A stretch of DNA of 64,000 bases from Cupriavidus sp. EM10 (GTDB lineage Bacteria; Pseudomonadota; Gammaproteobacteria; Burkholderiales; Burkholderiaceae): NCBI RefSeq assembly GCF_018729255.1, contig NZ_CP076061.1, forward strand, positions 1 through 64,000, in the 5' to 3' direction. A model generated the notes under the pieces. The model worked only from the letters and a program-made list of their open reading frames with translations, was not told the DNA's origin and ran no database searches. The first letter of the stretch is position 1. The number at the start of each line of letters is the position of its first letter. The position numbers were made by a program, and so were the translations under genes. Below, piece by piece: positions 28,704-36,848 of the stretch.

Positions 28704-28717
28704 AGGAAATTTCAACG

Positions 28718-29410
28718 ATGAAGAAGACCTCCCTCGCATTGGCTGCCCTGGTTGGCGGCACGCTGTACCTGTCGGCCCCGGCCGCCATGGCTTTCGGTCT
28801 GGGCAACATCACCTCGGCCATTCCGGGTGTGGGCGGCGCATCCGCCTCCGCCTCCGCCGTTTCCGCCGGTGACATCGACGCGTTCATCCAGACCGCCAAC
28901 GATGCAAACCAGATGATCGGCACGTCGTCGGCTCACATTTTCAAGGCCCTGGCCAGCAAGGAAGAAATCGCTGCGCTGGAAGCCCGCCTGGCTGCCGCCA
29001 ACGCCATCGCCGACCCCGCCGAAAAGGCCGCCGAGATCAGCAAGATCAAGAGCGACGAAGCCACCGCCGTCCAGAAGGCGCTGGCCAGCAAGGAAGGCGA
29101 AGCCAAGCTGAGCGCCATGAACAAGGCCCAGATGACCTCCTTCGGCAACGCCGCCTTCACGTTCATGCTGGGTGTTCTGAAGGACAAACAACTGGCCGAC
29201 GGCAGCACCGCCCTGGTGTCGGGCGTGGCGTCGAACCCGACGCTGGTCACGCGCCTGGGCGCGCTGAAGGACGTGGCATCGTCGGTGAGTTCGCAGGTAG
29301 CCAACACGGCCAAGATCGGCGAAGGCCTGGTCAAGCTGGCGAAGGCAGGCAAGATCGCTGCGTTGCCGACGTCGGCTTCGGAAAAGCCGAAGAAGGTGGA
29401 GGAGATTTGA
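28718..29410 (+). CDS. Exported helical protein of unknown function
   Basis: The 230-residue protein has a signal peptide ending AMA and a short Ser/Ala/Gly-rich mature N-terminus. A long amphipathic helical region follows (Ala/Lys/Glu-rich, with KALASKE repeated at about residues 69 and 122). The C-terminus is lysine-rich. AAGGAA precedes the ATG. It is the last gene of the exported-protein cluster and is followed by a strong terminator. It could be a periplasmic scaffold or chaperone-like partner of the preceding lipoproteins; no family is recognised. Confidence 0.7.
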   Translation: MKKTSLALAALVGGTLYLSAPAAMAFGLGNITSAIPGVGGASASASAVSAGDIDAFIQTANDANQMIGTSSAHIFKALASKEEIAALEARLAAANAIADPAEKAAEISKIKSDEATAVQKALASKEGEAKLSAMNKAQMTSFGNAAFTFMLGVLKDKQLADGSTALVSGVASNPTLVTRLGALKDVASSVSSQVANTAKIGEGLVKLAKAGKIAALPTSASEKPKKVEEI

Positions 29411-29414
29411 GGGT

Positions 29415-29927
29415 TTAGGCTGGGGCTCTCTTGATTTGTAGAGAAGGATGGCTTGGTTGGCCATCCTTTTTCATTTGATGACCGTGGGTGTTGGCCCGGC
29501 TGGCAGGATCTGCCGCCTCTAGCTCTTCCGCAAGGTGCTGGAGTTCTTCCAGCCCTTTGGGCTTCCAGGCAAGCTTTCGATCGATATCGGTGCAAACCTC
29601 GATCGCCCCAACACCGTCCGGCACGCCACGTTCAAGCAATTCAAGCGCGCTCAGGTCCTTTCCCGCATGTGCGATCAGCCGGTCGGCACCGTAGCCGGCT
29701 GGCTTGGCGTCGCGGATCACTCCGGGAAGGCCATCCGCAGCGGTAATGACACTGCCGCGAGCGTTGCGAACGAGACGAAGTTCAACCGGATCGAGCGGCA
29801 GTGCATCGTCGCGTGCGAGATAGTCGCGGGAATAGACCAGGCGCGGTGTTCGCTCCGATAGAAGGTCTGCCGCATGCGTAGGGCTATCGCTCCCGGGTAG
29901 CCAAACCCATACCGGGACGCTTGTCAT
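29415..29927 (-). CDS. HipA-like toxin, N-terminal part only
   Basis: The 170-residue protein matches the N-terminal region of HipA-family kinases (VWLPG opening, the DPVELRLVRNA and LLERGVPDGVGAIEV stretches) up to about residue 145. It then runs into a short unrelated tail that passes through the terminator of the converging gene. The HipA_C kinase domain with its catalytic residues is absent, so it cannot be an active kinase. Its ATG overlaps the stop of the HipB gene by four bases (ATGA), as in hipBA operons. It is either a truncated toxin or a HipS-like standalone N-domain. Confidence 0.65.
   Translation of the reverse strand: MTSVPVWVWLPGSDSPTHAADLLSERTPRLVYSRDYLARDDALPLDPVELRLVRNARGSVITAADGLPGVIRDAKPAGYGADRLIAHAGKDLSALELLERGVPDGVGAIEVCTDIDRKLAWKPKGLEELQHLAEELEAADPASRANTHGHQMKKDGQPSHPSLQIKRAPA
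29444..29471 (+). terminator. Terminator of the exported-protein cluster
   Basis: A 9-bp perfect stem (AAGGATGGC at 29444-29452 with GCCATCCTT at 29460-29468) with a 7-base loop runs into TTTT. It lies 34 bases after the stop at 29410 and inside the 3' end of the converging HipA fragment. Confidence 0.85.
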
Positions 29928-30241
29928 GAGCGATGACCCAACTGCCGTTCCGCAAACCCAACCGCTTCGGGATCCTGTTTCGCATCAAGAAGCCCCTCCA
30001 CCTGTTCCAGCAACTGAAGGCCCTGCATGACTTTGAGGAAGTTGCCGATCGAGACGCCGTCGGCTCCCTCTTCCAGGGATCGAAGTGTCGAAGGGGATAC
30101 ATCGGACAGCGCCGCTAGTTGCTCTTGCGTCATTTCCCGCAGCTTTCGGGCGAAAACGAGCCGGGCTCCCAGGCGTTCGAGGGCACCTTTGACCAGGACA
30201 GGGGTGTGTTTGGGCGGGCGGCGTGGTGGCGAGGATGGCAT
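29924..30241 (-). CDS. hipB: HipB-like XRE-family antitoxin/regulator
   Basis: The 105-residue protein has a Cro/CI helix-turn-helix (MTQEQLAALSDVSPSTLRSLE) and a short C-terminal helix. Its start at 30241 gives MPSSPPRR; a longer frame reaches 30289 but overlaps the promoter. It overlaps the truncated HipA by four bases. A functional HipB would bind an operator upstream of its own gene and repress the pair, and could persist as a regulator without a toxin to neutralise. Confidence 0.8.
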   Translation of the reverse strand: MPSSPPRRPPKHTPVLVKGALERLGARLVFARKLREMTQEQLAALSDVSPSTLRSLEEGADGVSIGNFLKVMQGLQLLEQVEGLLDAKQDPEAVGFAERQLGHRS

Positions 30242-30248
30242 GACAGGA

Positions 30249-30287
30249 AAAGTAGGCCCGAATCGCCATAATGTCAACAAAAATGGC
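30249..30287 (-). promoter_or_regulatory. hipB promoter with overlapping operator-like dyad
   Basis: On the minus strand a perfect -35 TTGACA (complement of 30272-30277) is 17 bases from TACTTT (30249-30254). GCCAT (30265-30269) and ATGGC (30283-30287) form a 13-base-spaced dyad covering the -35. The expected transcript start falls at or next to the ATG at 30241, so the message may be nearly leaderless. Confidence 0.5.
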
Positions 30288-30352
30288 ACCTTAAATACTG
30301 CCCGTATGTCGAATCTGCCCTGTGGGTAAGACCCCTATCAGCTTCGAATCAC

Positions 30353-30655
30353 TTACGCCCCCAAATCCTCATACCCCTCGATCACCACGATATCCGCCTG
30401 CGAATACGGTGCGCGCAGCGCGATCAGCGCCTGGTATTCCGGCGACCGGTAGCACTCCAGCGCCCGGGCGTAGCTTTCGAATTCGATCACGACGATGCGC
30501 GAGCGCGGGGCGCCTTCCATCACCGATTTCTCGCCGTTCCGCACCAGGAACCGGGCGCCGTATTTTTCGAAAACTGCCTTGTTGCCGGTGATGTAGCCCT
30601 GATAGCCGGTGGCGTCCGCGATGTCGACCGCAGCCACCCAATAGCCCTTTTTCAT
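30353..30655 (-). CDS. DUF1330 family protein
   Basis: The 100-residue small ferredoxin-like alpha/beta-fold protein has the DUF1330 pattern (KKGYWVAAVDI at the start, RIVVIEFESYARALECYRSPEY in the middle). The family is widespread and uncharacterised; members form dimers of the ABM/EthD-like fold. GGAG six bases before 30655 supports that ATG over the one four codons upstream. It is monocistronic and divergent from the DUF1275 gene. Confidence 0.85.
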   Translation of the reverse strand: MKKGYWVAAVDIADATGYQGYITGNKAVFEKYGARFLVRNGEKSVMEGAPRSRIVVIEFESYARALECYRSPEYQALIALRAPYSQADIVVIEGYEDLGA

Positions 30656-30797
30656 GCCTGCTCCCATGGTTCAGCTGATTTGAACGAGTTTGACAGAGCC
30701 GTCCCGCTCGCGTGGGCCGGCACATCACTATAGTTCGTCACATGGGGCGAGCAAACCCGCGATGGGGTCGTCCGGATGGTTTGAACAAGGAGTTGGC

Positions 30798-31517
30798 ATG
30801 GCCACTAGTGGGAACGTGGGCGGGACGGGCAAGGCAGGCAGGCTGGACATTGCCGCCTTGGCCTTTGTGGCCGGATATACGGACGTGATCGGGTTTATCG
30901 CGTTGGCCGGGTTGTTTACGGCGCATGTGACCGGCAACCTGATCATGATCGGGGTGGAATCTGTCGGTAGCTCCGAGGGGCTGTTCCTGAAAGTGCTGGC
31001 GCTGCCGGTGTTTGTCGGTGCGGTTGCCCTGGTGCGGGTGACGGAGAAACGGCTGATCCGTAGCGGCCGCGATGCCGTGGTGCCGCTGGTTGCCATCGAG
31101 AGCCTGTTGCTGGCGGCTTTTGCGGCGGTCGGATTGCGGATGCACGCGCTCAACGCCGGGGCTGATTCGAATCTGGCGATGCTGGCCGGCCTGCTTGCCG
31201 TAGCGGCGATGGCAATCCAGAACGCGCTGTCGCGCACGTCGCTGGCGGATCTGGGGCCGACCACGATCATGACGGGCAACAGCACGCAGGTGATCATCGA
31301 CCTGGTCGACCTGCCCTCTGCCGGCCCCGAGGCACGTCCGGCGATCCGCGCCCGGCTTGGCAAGATGGTCCCCAGCGTGCTGTCGTTCGCTGCCGGAGCG
31401 ATTCTGGGCGCGACGGTCTATACGCGGATCGGCTATGCCGCGGTGGCGTTGCCGATCGTCGTCCTGATCGCCATCTGCGTCCGGCGGGCGCAATCGCGGA
31501 CCGCTGTTCCTGCCTGA
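30798..31517 (+). CDS. DUF1275 (YoaK-like) membrane protein
   Basis: The 239-residue inner membrane protein has about six transmembrane segments. The DUF1275 signature is AFVAGYTDVIGFIALAGLFTAHVTGN, here at residues 20-45, and MTGNSTQ follows later. AAGGAG six bases upstream fixes the ATG at 30798. The family role is not established. No operon partner: the next gene has its own promoter-like region. Confidence 0.85.
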   Translation: MATSGNVGGTGKAGRLDIAALAFVAGYTDVIGFIALAGLFTAHVTGNLIMIGVESVGSSEGLFLKVLALPVFVGAVALVRVTEKRLIRSGRDAVVPLVAIESLLLAAFAAVGLRMHALNAGADSNLAMLAGLLAVAAMAIQNALSRTSLADLGPTTIMTGNSTQVIIDLVDLPSAGPEARPAIRARLGKMVPSVLSFAAGAILGATVYTRIGYAAVALPIVVLIAICVRRAQSRTAVPA

Positions 31518-31560
31518 CTCCCCCGGTCACCCTTACTTTTGCATCGAATGCCGTGTATAA

Positions 31561-31599
31561 GTCGTCTTCATTTGACGCGGAATCAAGAATGAAGACGAC
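31561..31599 (+). promoter_or_regulatory. Inverted repeat overlapping a LysR start codon
   Basis: GTCGTCTTCAT at 31561-31571 is the exact reverse complement of ATGAAGACGAC at 31589-31599, with a 17-base spacer. The right arm is the start codon and next eight bases of the LysR gene. Confidence 0.6.
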
Positions 31600-32497
31600 C
31601 ATCGACGAACTGCTGGCCTTCGCGGCCGTCGTGGATACGGGCTCGATCACTGCCGCGGCCGAGCAGCTGGCGCTGACCGTATCGGCCACCAGCCGGACGC
31701 TGAGCCGGCTCGAGGAAAAGCTCCAGACCACCCTGCTGCGCCGGACCACCCGCCGGCTCGAACTGACCGAGGAAGGCGCCGCATTCCTGCAGCATGCGCG
31801 CGCCATCCTGTCGATGATGGATGACGCCGAGGAGCAGATGGCGGCCCGCCGCATGCGTCCGTTCGGCCGGCTGCGTGTCGATGCGGCCACGCCTTTCATG
31901 CTCCACGTGATCGTGCCGCTTGTGGAAGGCTTTCGTGACCGCTACCCCGAGGTGGAGCTGGAACTGAATTCGAACGAAGGCATCATCGACCTGATCGAAA
32001 AACGCACCGATGTGGCGTTCCGGATCGGGGCGCTGAAAGACTCCACGCTGCACGCGCGCCCCATCGGCACAAGCCGCATCCGCGTCCTGGCCAGCCCCGA
32101 CTACCTCAAGCAGCACGGCACGCCGACCAGGGTGGACCAGCTTGCGGGCCATGCGCTGCTTGGCTTTACCCAGCCCGACTCGCTCAACGACTGGCCGCTG
32201 CGCGATGGCGCCGGCGACACCGTCCATATCAAGCCGACCGTCGCCTCGTCGAGTGGCGAAACGCTGCGCAGCCTGGCGCTGGCGGGTCAGGGCATCGTTT
32301 GCCTGTCCGATTTCATGACGCGCGCCGACCGTCAGGCCGGGCGACTGGTGCCGCTGTTCGCCAGGCAGACGCTCGACGTGCGTCAGTCGATCAACGCCGT
32401 CTACTACCGCAACACCGCCCTCGCCTCGCGCATCACCTGCTTTGTGGATCATGTGGTCAGCGTGCTGGGCAACAAGCCGTTCGACGAACAGGTCTGA
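31589..32497 (+). CDS. LysR-family transcriptional regulator
   Basis: The 302-residue LysR protein has the winged helix at 1-60 (TAAAEQLALTVSATSRTLSRLEEKL). The effector domain resembles the CrgA/PA2758-like group. ATG 31589 is preferred to 31553 by homology, although no good Shine-Dalgarno is visible and the start sits in a strong inverted repeat. Neighbours are a DUF1275 gene and a converging PilZ gene, so the target genes are unclear. Confidence 0.88.
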   Translation: MKTTIDELLAFAAVVDTGSITAAAEQLALTVSATSRTLSRLEEKLQTTLLRRTTRRLELTEEGAAFLQHARAILSMMDDAEEQMAARRMRPFGRLRVDAATPFMLHVIVPLVEGFRDRYPEVELELNSNEGIIDLIEKRTDVAFRIGALKDSTLHARPIGTSRIRVLASPDYLKQHGTPTRVDQLAGHALLGFTQPDSLNDWPLRDGAGDTVHIKPTVASSSGETLRSLALAGQGIVCLSDFMTRADRQAGRLVPLFARQTLDVRQSINAVYYRNTALASRITCFVDHVVSVLGNKPFDEQV

Positions 32498-32570
32498 CGG
32501 CGGCCATTTCCCATGGCGTACTAACCCGTTTCAAACAACGCGGCGGCCTCGATGGTGCGGCTGGGGCGCC

Positions 32571-33446
32571 TCAGCCCTCTCCGGCCTTGCCGCCCGGCCG
32601 CATGGTTGCGCTCTCAAGCAACTGTTCGTGGATGAACGAATACAGCAGCAGCGATTCGCGCTCGCCATACGCGTCGAAGGCCACGCCCACGGGGTGGAAC
32701 GGCTCGGCGGCATCGGCATCGGAGTCTTCGCGCGTCCAGCCGTCGATCGACAGCTTTTTCTTCAGGCCCGCCACGCGTAGCGTGAACGCCAGCCGGACCT
32801 GCTGGCCGGGCGTGCCGAACTGGCTCGATGCCGTGGAAATCGACGCCCCGCCGGTGCTCAGGTCGGTGATCAGCACGGTCTGCGGCGACGCCTGGCCATC
32901 GGCCAACGCCAGGGACGCCACCAGCCGCGCGGGCACGCGGATGCTGCCACGCAGTTCGCGGGCCTCCAGATGCCGGATGTCGTCGAGCATCCAGTACGGG
33001 AACGGGGTGCGCGACGTAGCCTGGACCCGCGCCGAGAAACTGTGGATATTGGTGCCGGAAAACCCGCGGAACAGCACGGTTTCGCCATCGTCGACCTCGG
33101 CCGCGACGCCGGCCAGGCTCGGCCAGCCGATAAATGCCGCGCCTTCGTTGAAGCCGATCAACCGGCTGACTGCCGCGCGATTGGCGTCGCCTGGCCGCTT
33201 GACGTGCAGCAGCGTGCCGACGAGCAGGCCGTAGCGGTCGTGCCAGGCGGCATTGGGGGCGTCGGCGCGCAGCGGCGCCAGGTCGTCGGCCCAGAAGCAG
33301 CGGCCTGCCTGCAATACCAGCGTGCGTTCCTCGGCGGTATGGAAGACGGTCCCCTCGTCGGCCACGGGAAAACCAAGTTCGTCGACCAGGGCCGATTTGA
33401 GCGGGTTGCCCAACTCGATGTCGTCAGCCTGTACTTCCCTGCGCAT
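32571..33446 (-). CDS. PilZ-domain c-di-GMP-binding protein (YcgR-like)
   Basis: The 291-residue protein has an N-terminal YcgR_2-type domain (about 10-155) and a C-terminal PilZ domain. The PilZ domain carries both c-di-GMP contacts: RxxxR as RGSIR at 166-170 and DLSTGG at 195-200. Such proteins act as flagellar brakes or other c-di-GMP effectors. AAAGGG before 33446 supports that ATG; 33470 (MPNLKG) is an alternative. It diverges from the YtcA-Mdt operon. The GGDEF-EAL protein at 21754-24395 could affect its ligand level. Confidence 0.85.
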   Translation of the reverse strand: MRREVQADDIELGNPLKSALVDELGFPVADEGTVFHTAEERTLVLQAGRCFWADDLAPLRADAPNAAWHDRYGLLVGTLLHVKRPGDANRAAVSRLIGFNEGAAFIGWPSLAGVAAEVDDGETVLFRGFSGTNIHSFSARVQATSRTPFPYWMLDDIRHLEARELRGSIRVPARLVASLALADGQASPQTVLITDLSTGGASISTASSQFGTPGQQVRLAFTLRVAGLKKKLSIDGWTREDSDADAAEPFHPVGVAFDAYGERESLLLYSFIHEQLLESATMRPGGKAGEG

Positions 33447-33572
33447 AGGTTGCCCTTTCAGGTTTGGCATTTTCAGCCGCCACTTTAAATTTTCTTTGTC
33501 CCTTGGACAATCCCGATTCGGCGCTGCTATATTGGCGTGACCATTCTCGGCCGTCCCCCTGCCATCCTGCCC

Positions 33573-33845
33573 ATGGCACGCTTGCCACGCCTGCTTTCGC
33601 TCGTTGCATTGGCCGTCCCGCTCCATGGCTGCGCGGGTGCCCCTTCGTTGTCGCTGTTTGGCGCCTATTTCCCGCTTTGGCTGTTGAGCGCGCTGGTGGG
33701 TATCGCGGGCGCCCTGGTCACCTGGCGGATATTCGTCACCACCGGCTGGGCGGATACCGTCCGCTGGCAATTGCTGGTCAATTCGGCAATCGGGTTGATG
33801 ATTGCCGAAATCGTCTGGTTAATCGGCACGGGGCATTTTCCATGA
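33573..33845 (+). CDS. ytcA: YtcA-family small lipoprotein
   Basis: The 90-residue protein has a lipobox (PLHGC near residues 16-20) and two hydrophobic segments. The GAYFPLWLLSALVG stretch corresponds to the same region of E. coli YtcA (GAYYPSW). In E. coli ytcA precedes mdtN, as here. The start is uncertain: ATG 33573 gives a normal signal, while a GTG at 33537 would add 12 residues. Its stop overlaps the next start by four bases. The family function is unknown, presumably in the efflux assembly. Confidence 0.75.
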   Translation: MARLPRLLSLVALAVPLHGCAGAPSLSLFGAYFPLWLLSALVGIAGALVTWRIFVTTGWADTVRWQLLVNSAIGLMIAEIVWLIGTGHFP

Positions 33846-34891
33846 AAATGGCAGGTACCAGCCGCGCCCCGCTGCGCGGCAAATTGATGGCCCTGGCAAT
33901 TGTCCTGCTTGCGGTGCTGATTTCCGTCTACGCATGGCAGCGCACGGTCCGCTATCCCTCCACCGACGATGCGGCGCTCGATGCCGACTTCGTGCACGTG
34001 GCCTCCCCCGTCGGTGGACGCATCGCCCGCATCCTTGTTACCGAAAACCAGCACGTCGCCAAGGACCAGATCCTGTTCGAGATCGACCCCGTGCCCTATC
34101 GCCTGGCACTGGCCCAGGCACAGGCTGACCTGGAGTTGGCCAGAGCGATGCTTGGCACGCGCCGGCGCGCCATCGGCACCGAGCGCGGCACGGCCTCGGT
34201 GGCATCGGAGCAGATTGCCCGCGCCGAACAGAACTACGCGCTGACGGCGCGCACCGTGGAACGCCTGCGCCCGCTGGCCGCCGAGGGCTATGTACCCAAG
34301 CAGCAACTGGACCAGGCCGAGGTGGCGTGGCGCGACGCGGCCGTGACGCTGAAGCAGGCCCAGCTGCAGCGCGCCACCACGGCGCAGGCCGTGGGCAGCG
34401 AGGACGACGCCGTGGCCGCCGTGCAGGCGCGCGAGGCCGCACTGGCCATCGCCCAGCGCGCGCTGGACGACACCGTGGTCCGCGCGCCGCACGCCGGGCG
34501 CGTCAGCAGCCTGCGGTCGCTATCGGGCGAGGTCGTGATTCCCAACCAGTCGCTGTTCCTGCTGGTCGATACCGGCGAATGGTTCGCGGTGGCCAATTTC
34601 CGCGAAACCGAACTGGCCAATATCCATGTGGGCGACTGCGCCACCGTCTTTTCGATGATCGACCGGCGCCACGCGCTGCGCGGCACGGTACAGGGCATCG
34701 GCGTGGGCATCACCGACACGGACCGCCTCAACCTGCCGCGCGCCCTGCCCTATGTGCAGCCGTCGGTGAACTGGGTGCGCGTGGCGCACCGCTTCCCGGT
34801 ACGGATCAAGCTCGAAGAGCCGCCTGAAACGCTGGCCCGCGTGGGTGCCAGCGCAACGGTCGAGGTGCGCCATGGCGCGGCCTGCCACTGA
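33842..34891 (+). CDS. mdtN: HlyD/EmrA-type membrane fusion protein (MdtN-like)
   Basis: The 349-residue periplasmic adaptor has one N-terminal transmembrane helix (about 15-35) and a split lipoyl domain (SPVGGRIARILV and the returning RAPHAGRVSSLRSLSGEVV). An alpha-hairpin of coiled coil lies between, with a beta-barrel C-terminal part. It connects the inner-membrane FUSC protein with the outer-membrane channel encoded downstream. ATGA overlaps with ytcA and a 20-base overlap with the next gene indicate one operon. Confidence 0.88.
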   Translation: MKMAGTSRAPLRGKLMALAIVLLAVLISVYAWQRTVRYPSTDDAALDADFVHVASPVGGRIARILVTENQHVAKDQILFEIDPVPYRLALAQAQADLELARAMLGTRRRAIGTERGTASVASEQIARAEQNYALTARTVERLRPLAAEGYVPKQQLDQAEVAWRDAAVTLKQAQLQRATTAQAVGSEDDAVAAVQAREAALAIAQRALDDTVVRAPHAGRVSSLRSLSGEVVIPNQSLFLLVDTGEWFAVANFRETELANIHVGDCATVFSMIDRRHALRGTVQGIGVGITDTDRLNLPRALPYVQPSVNWVRVAHRFPVRIKLEEPPETLARVGASATVEVRHGAACH

Positions 34892-36848
34892 GGCATCGCG
34901 CCTGGGCCGGGCCGATATCGGCGCCCTGCTGGCCCCGTTCCCCGGACGCGCCGCCGCCACCACGCGCATCGCCGCCGCCAGCACGCTGACCGCGCTGATT
35001 GCCGCCACCTACGGCACGCCGGAAGCCGCCATTTCGGCCTACGTGATCTTCTTCATCAACCGCGCCGACCGCACCAGCAGCATCGTAATGAGCGTGGGCA
35101 TGCTGGTGCTGATCAGCCTCATCATCGGGCTGGTGATCGCGCTGGCGGGGTTCACGCTCGACAGCGCGATGCTGCGCGTGGCCTGCATGACGATTGTGTC
35201 GGCGGGGCTGCTGTTCCTGACGTCGGCCAGCAAGCTGCGGCCGGTGGGCGCCATCGTGGCCATGATCATCGGCTTCGGGCTCGACGAACTGGGCATGGTG
35301 CCCGGCGGCGAGGTAGCCACGCGGGCGCTGCTCTACGCCTGGCTGTTTGTGGCGATCCCGATCGGGGCCAATGTGGTGGTCAACCTGCTGTTGGGGCCAT
35401 CGCCGCGCCGCCTGGCCGGGGCGCGCCTGGCGCACTGCGTGCGGGTGGCGGCGCAAGCGCTGCGGGACCCACACACCCAAGCCACGGCCGTGGCCCGGGC
35501 CTTGCGCGACGGCGTGCAGCCGGTGGCCGGCTGGCTGAAACTGGCCAGGTTCGAAGGCAGCGCCAGCGCGGCCGATGTCGCGGCCCTGCGGCAGTCGATG
35601 GCGTCGACCATGGCGATCCTGATGGCCACCGACGTGATCTGCCGGCAGCCCGACGCCCGGCCGCCGGCCGCGCTTGCCGAGCCCCTCGCGGATACGCTCG
35701 ATGCGATGGCGCGGATGCTCGATGCCGGCGGGTATCCGGTGGAAATCGTGGTGACGCTGCCCGATGCAGCCGGTTTGTCCCTCTTGCAGCAATCGGTCGT
35801 GGCGGAACTGCGGCAGGCCCTCGCCCACTATGCCGAACCCGATGCCGAACCCGATGCCGAGCCTGATGCCGAACCCGATGCGCCCGCCAGGAAGCCCGGC
35901 GGTTTCCTGGATGCCGATGCCTTCACCAACCGCTCGCACATCCACTACGCCCTGAAGACCACGGGCGCGGCGATGTTCTGCTACCTGCTCTACCAGCAGT
36001 TGAACTGGCCGGGCATCCATACCTGCTTTATCACCGTGTACCTGGTATCGCTGGGCACGGCGGCGGAATCGGTGGAAAAGCTCACACTGCGGCTGGCCGG
36101 CGCCCTGGTCGGCGCGGCGCTCGGGACGGCGGCCATCGTCTTTGTCGTGCCGCAGCTCGATTCGGTGGGCGGCCTGCTGGCGCTGGTGTTCGCCGGCACC
36201 TGGCTGTCGGCATGGGTGGCCACGGGGTCGCCGCGCATTGCCTACGCGGGTTTCCAGATTGCGTTCGCGTTCTATCTCTGCGTGATCCAGGGGCCCGCAC
36301 CCGGTTTCGACCTGACTATCGCGCGGGACCGCGTGATCGGCATCCTGATCGGCAATGTGGCCGTCTATCTGGTATTCACGCGCGTCTGGCCGGTCAGCAT
36401 CGCCGGCCGGATCGAGAGCACGCTGAATGCCCTGGTAAGCCAATGGCAGGCACTGGTGGCGGCGCGCCGGCCCGACCAGCGGCGCCAGCACGCGGCCACG
36501 GCGCTGGGCCTGCAGGGCGCCATCGCGCAAGACCTGGCGCTGGCGCGCTACGAGCCCGCCAGGGTCGGCCCGGGGCCGGTCTGGATCGAGCATCACCGGC
36601 AGCGGCTTGGCGTGCTCGACGCCGTGGCGGGGCCGCTATTCCTGCTGGCCGAGCGGTTTCCGGGCGATCCGGAAGTTGCGGCGCGGTTGCATGCCGTGAA
36701 GGCCGCCGAGCCGATGGCACCGGCTACCCCCGCCCCCGCGGACGCTGGCGGCGATGCCCAATCACGCGATGCCCTGCTGGCCATCGTCGACAAACAGCTG
36801 GCTGGCTCGCCGTCCGGGCCGGCTCATTCCCCTGCTTCGCATGCATAA
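34872..36848 (+). CDS. mdtO: FUSC-family inner membrane efflux protein (MdtO/AaeB-like)
   Basis: The 658-residue protein has two sets of about five to six transmembrane helices (N-terminal about 30-180, C-terminal about 370-520) separated and followed by cytoplasmic regions. This is the fusaric-acid resistance/MdtO arrangement. A linker holds four copies of a four-residue Ala-Glu-Pro-Asp repeat. GAGGTG precedes the ATG. In E. coli MdtNOP exports aromatic compounds such as sulfa drugs; the substrate here is not known. Confidence 0.87.
   Translation: MARPATEASRLGRADIGALLAPFPGRAAATTRIAAASTLTALIAATYGTPEAAISAYVIFFINRADRTSSIVMSVGMLVLISLIIGLVIALAGFTLDSAMLRVACMTIVSAGLLFLTSASKLRPVGAIVAMIIGFGLDELGMVPGGEVATRALLYAWLFVAIPIGANVVVNLLLGPSPRRLAGARLAHCVRVAAQALRDPHTQATAVARALRDGVQPVAGWLKLARFEGSASAADVAALRQSMASTMAILMATDVICRQPDARPPAALAEPLADTLDAMARMLDAGGYPVEIVVTLPDAAGLSLLQQSVVAELRQALAHYAEPDAEPDAEPDAEPDAPARKPGGFLDADAFTNRSHIHYALKTTGAAMFCYLLYQQLNWPGIHTCFITVYLVSLGTAAESVEKLTLRLAGALVGAALGTAAIVFVVPQLDSVGGLLALVFAGTWLSAWVATGSPRIAYAGFQIAFAFYLCVIQGPAPGFDLTIARDRVIGILIGNVAVYLVFTRVWPVSIAGRIESTLNALVSQWQALVAARRPDQRRQHAATALGLQGAIAQDLALARYEPARVGPGPVWIEHHRQRLGVLDAVAGPLFLLAERFPGDPEVAARLHAVKAAEPMAPATPAPADAGGDAQSRDALLAIVDKQLAGSPSGPAHSPASHA
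35832..35879 (+). repeat. Four tandem 12-bp repeats inside the FUSC gene
   Basis: GCCGAACCCGAT occurs four times in tandem (third copy with two changes), encoding Ala-Glu-Pro-Asp repeats in the linker between membrane domains. The unit is a multiple of three, so copy-number change would alter linker length without breaking the frame. Confidence 0.9.

Noticed and set aside
27096..28739. Minus-strand frame of 547 codons opposite the large lipoprotein
   Set aside because: No signal, no motif and GC-driven composition; the plus-strand lipoprotein has a lipobox and close operon spacing.
34806..36596. Minus-strand frame of 596 codons opposite the FUSC gene
   Set aside because: Shadow frame with His/Gln/Arg-rich composition; the plus-strand gene fits the efflux operon.
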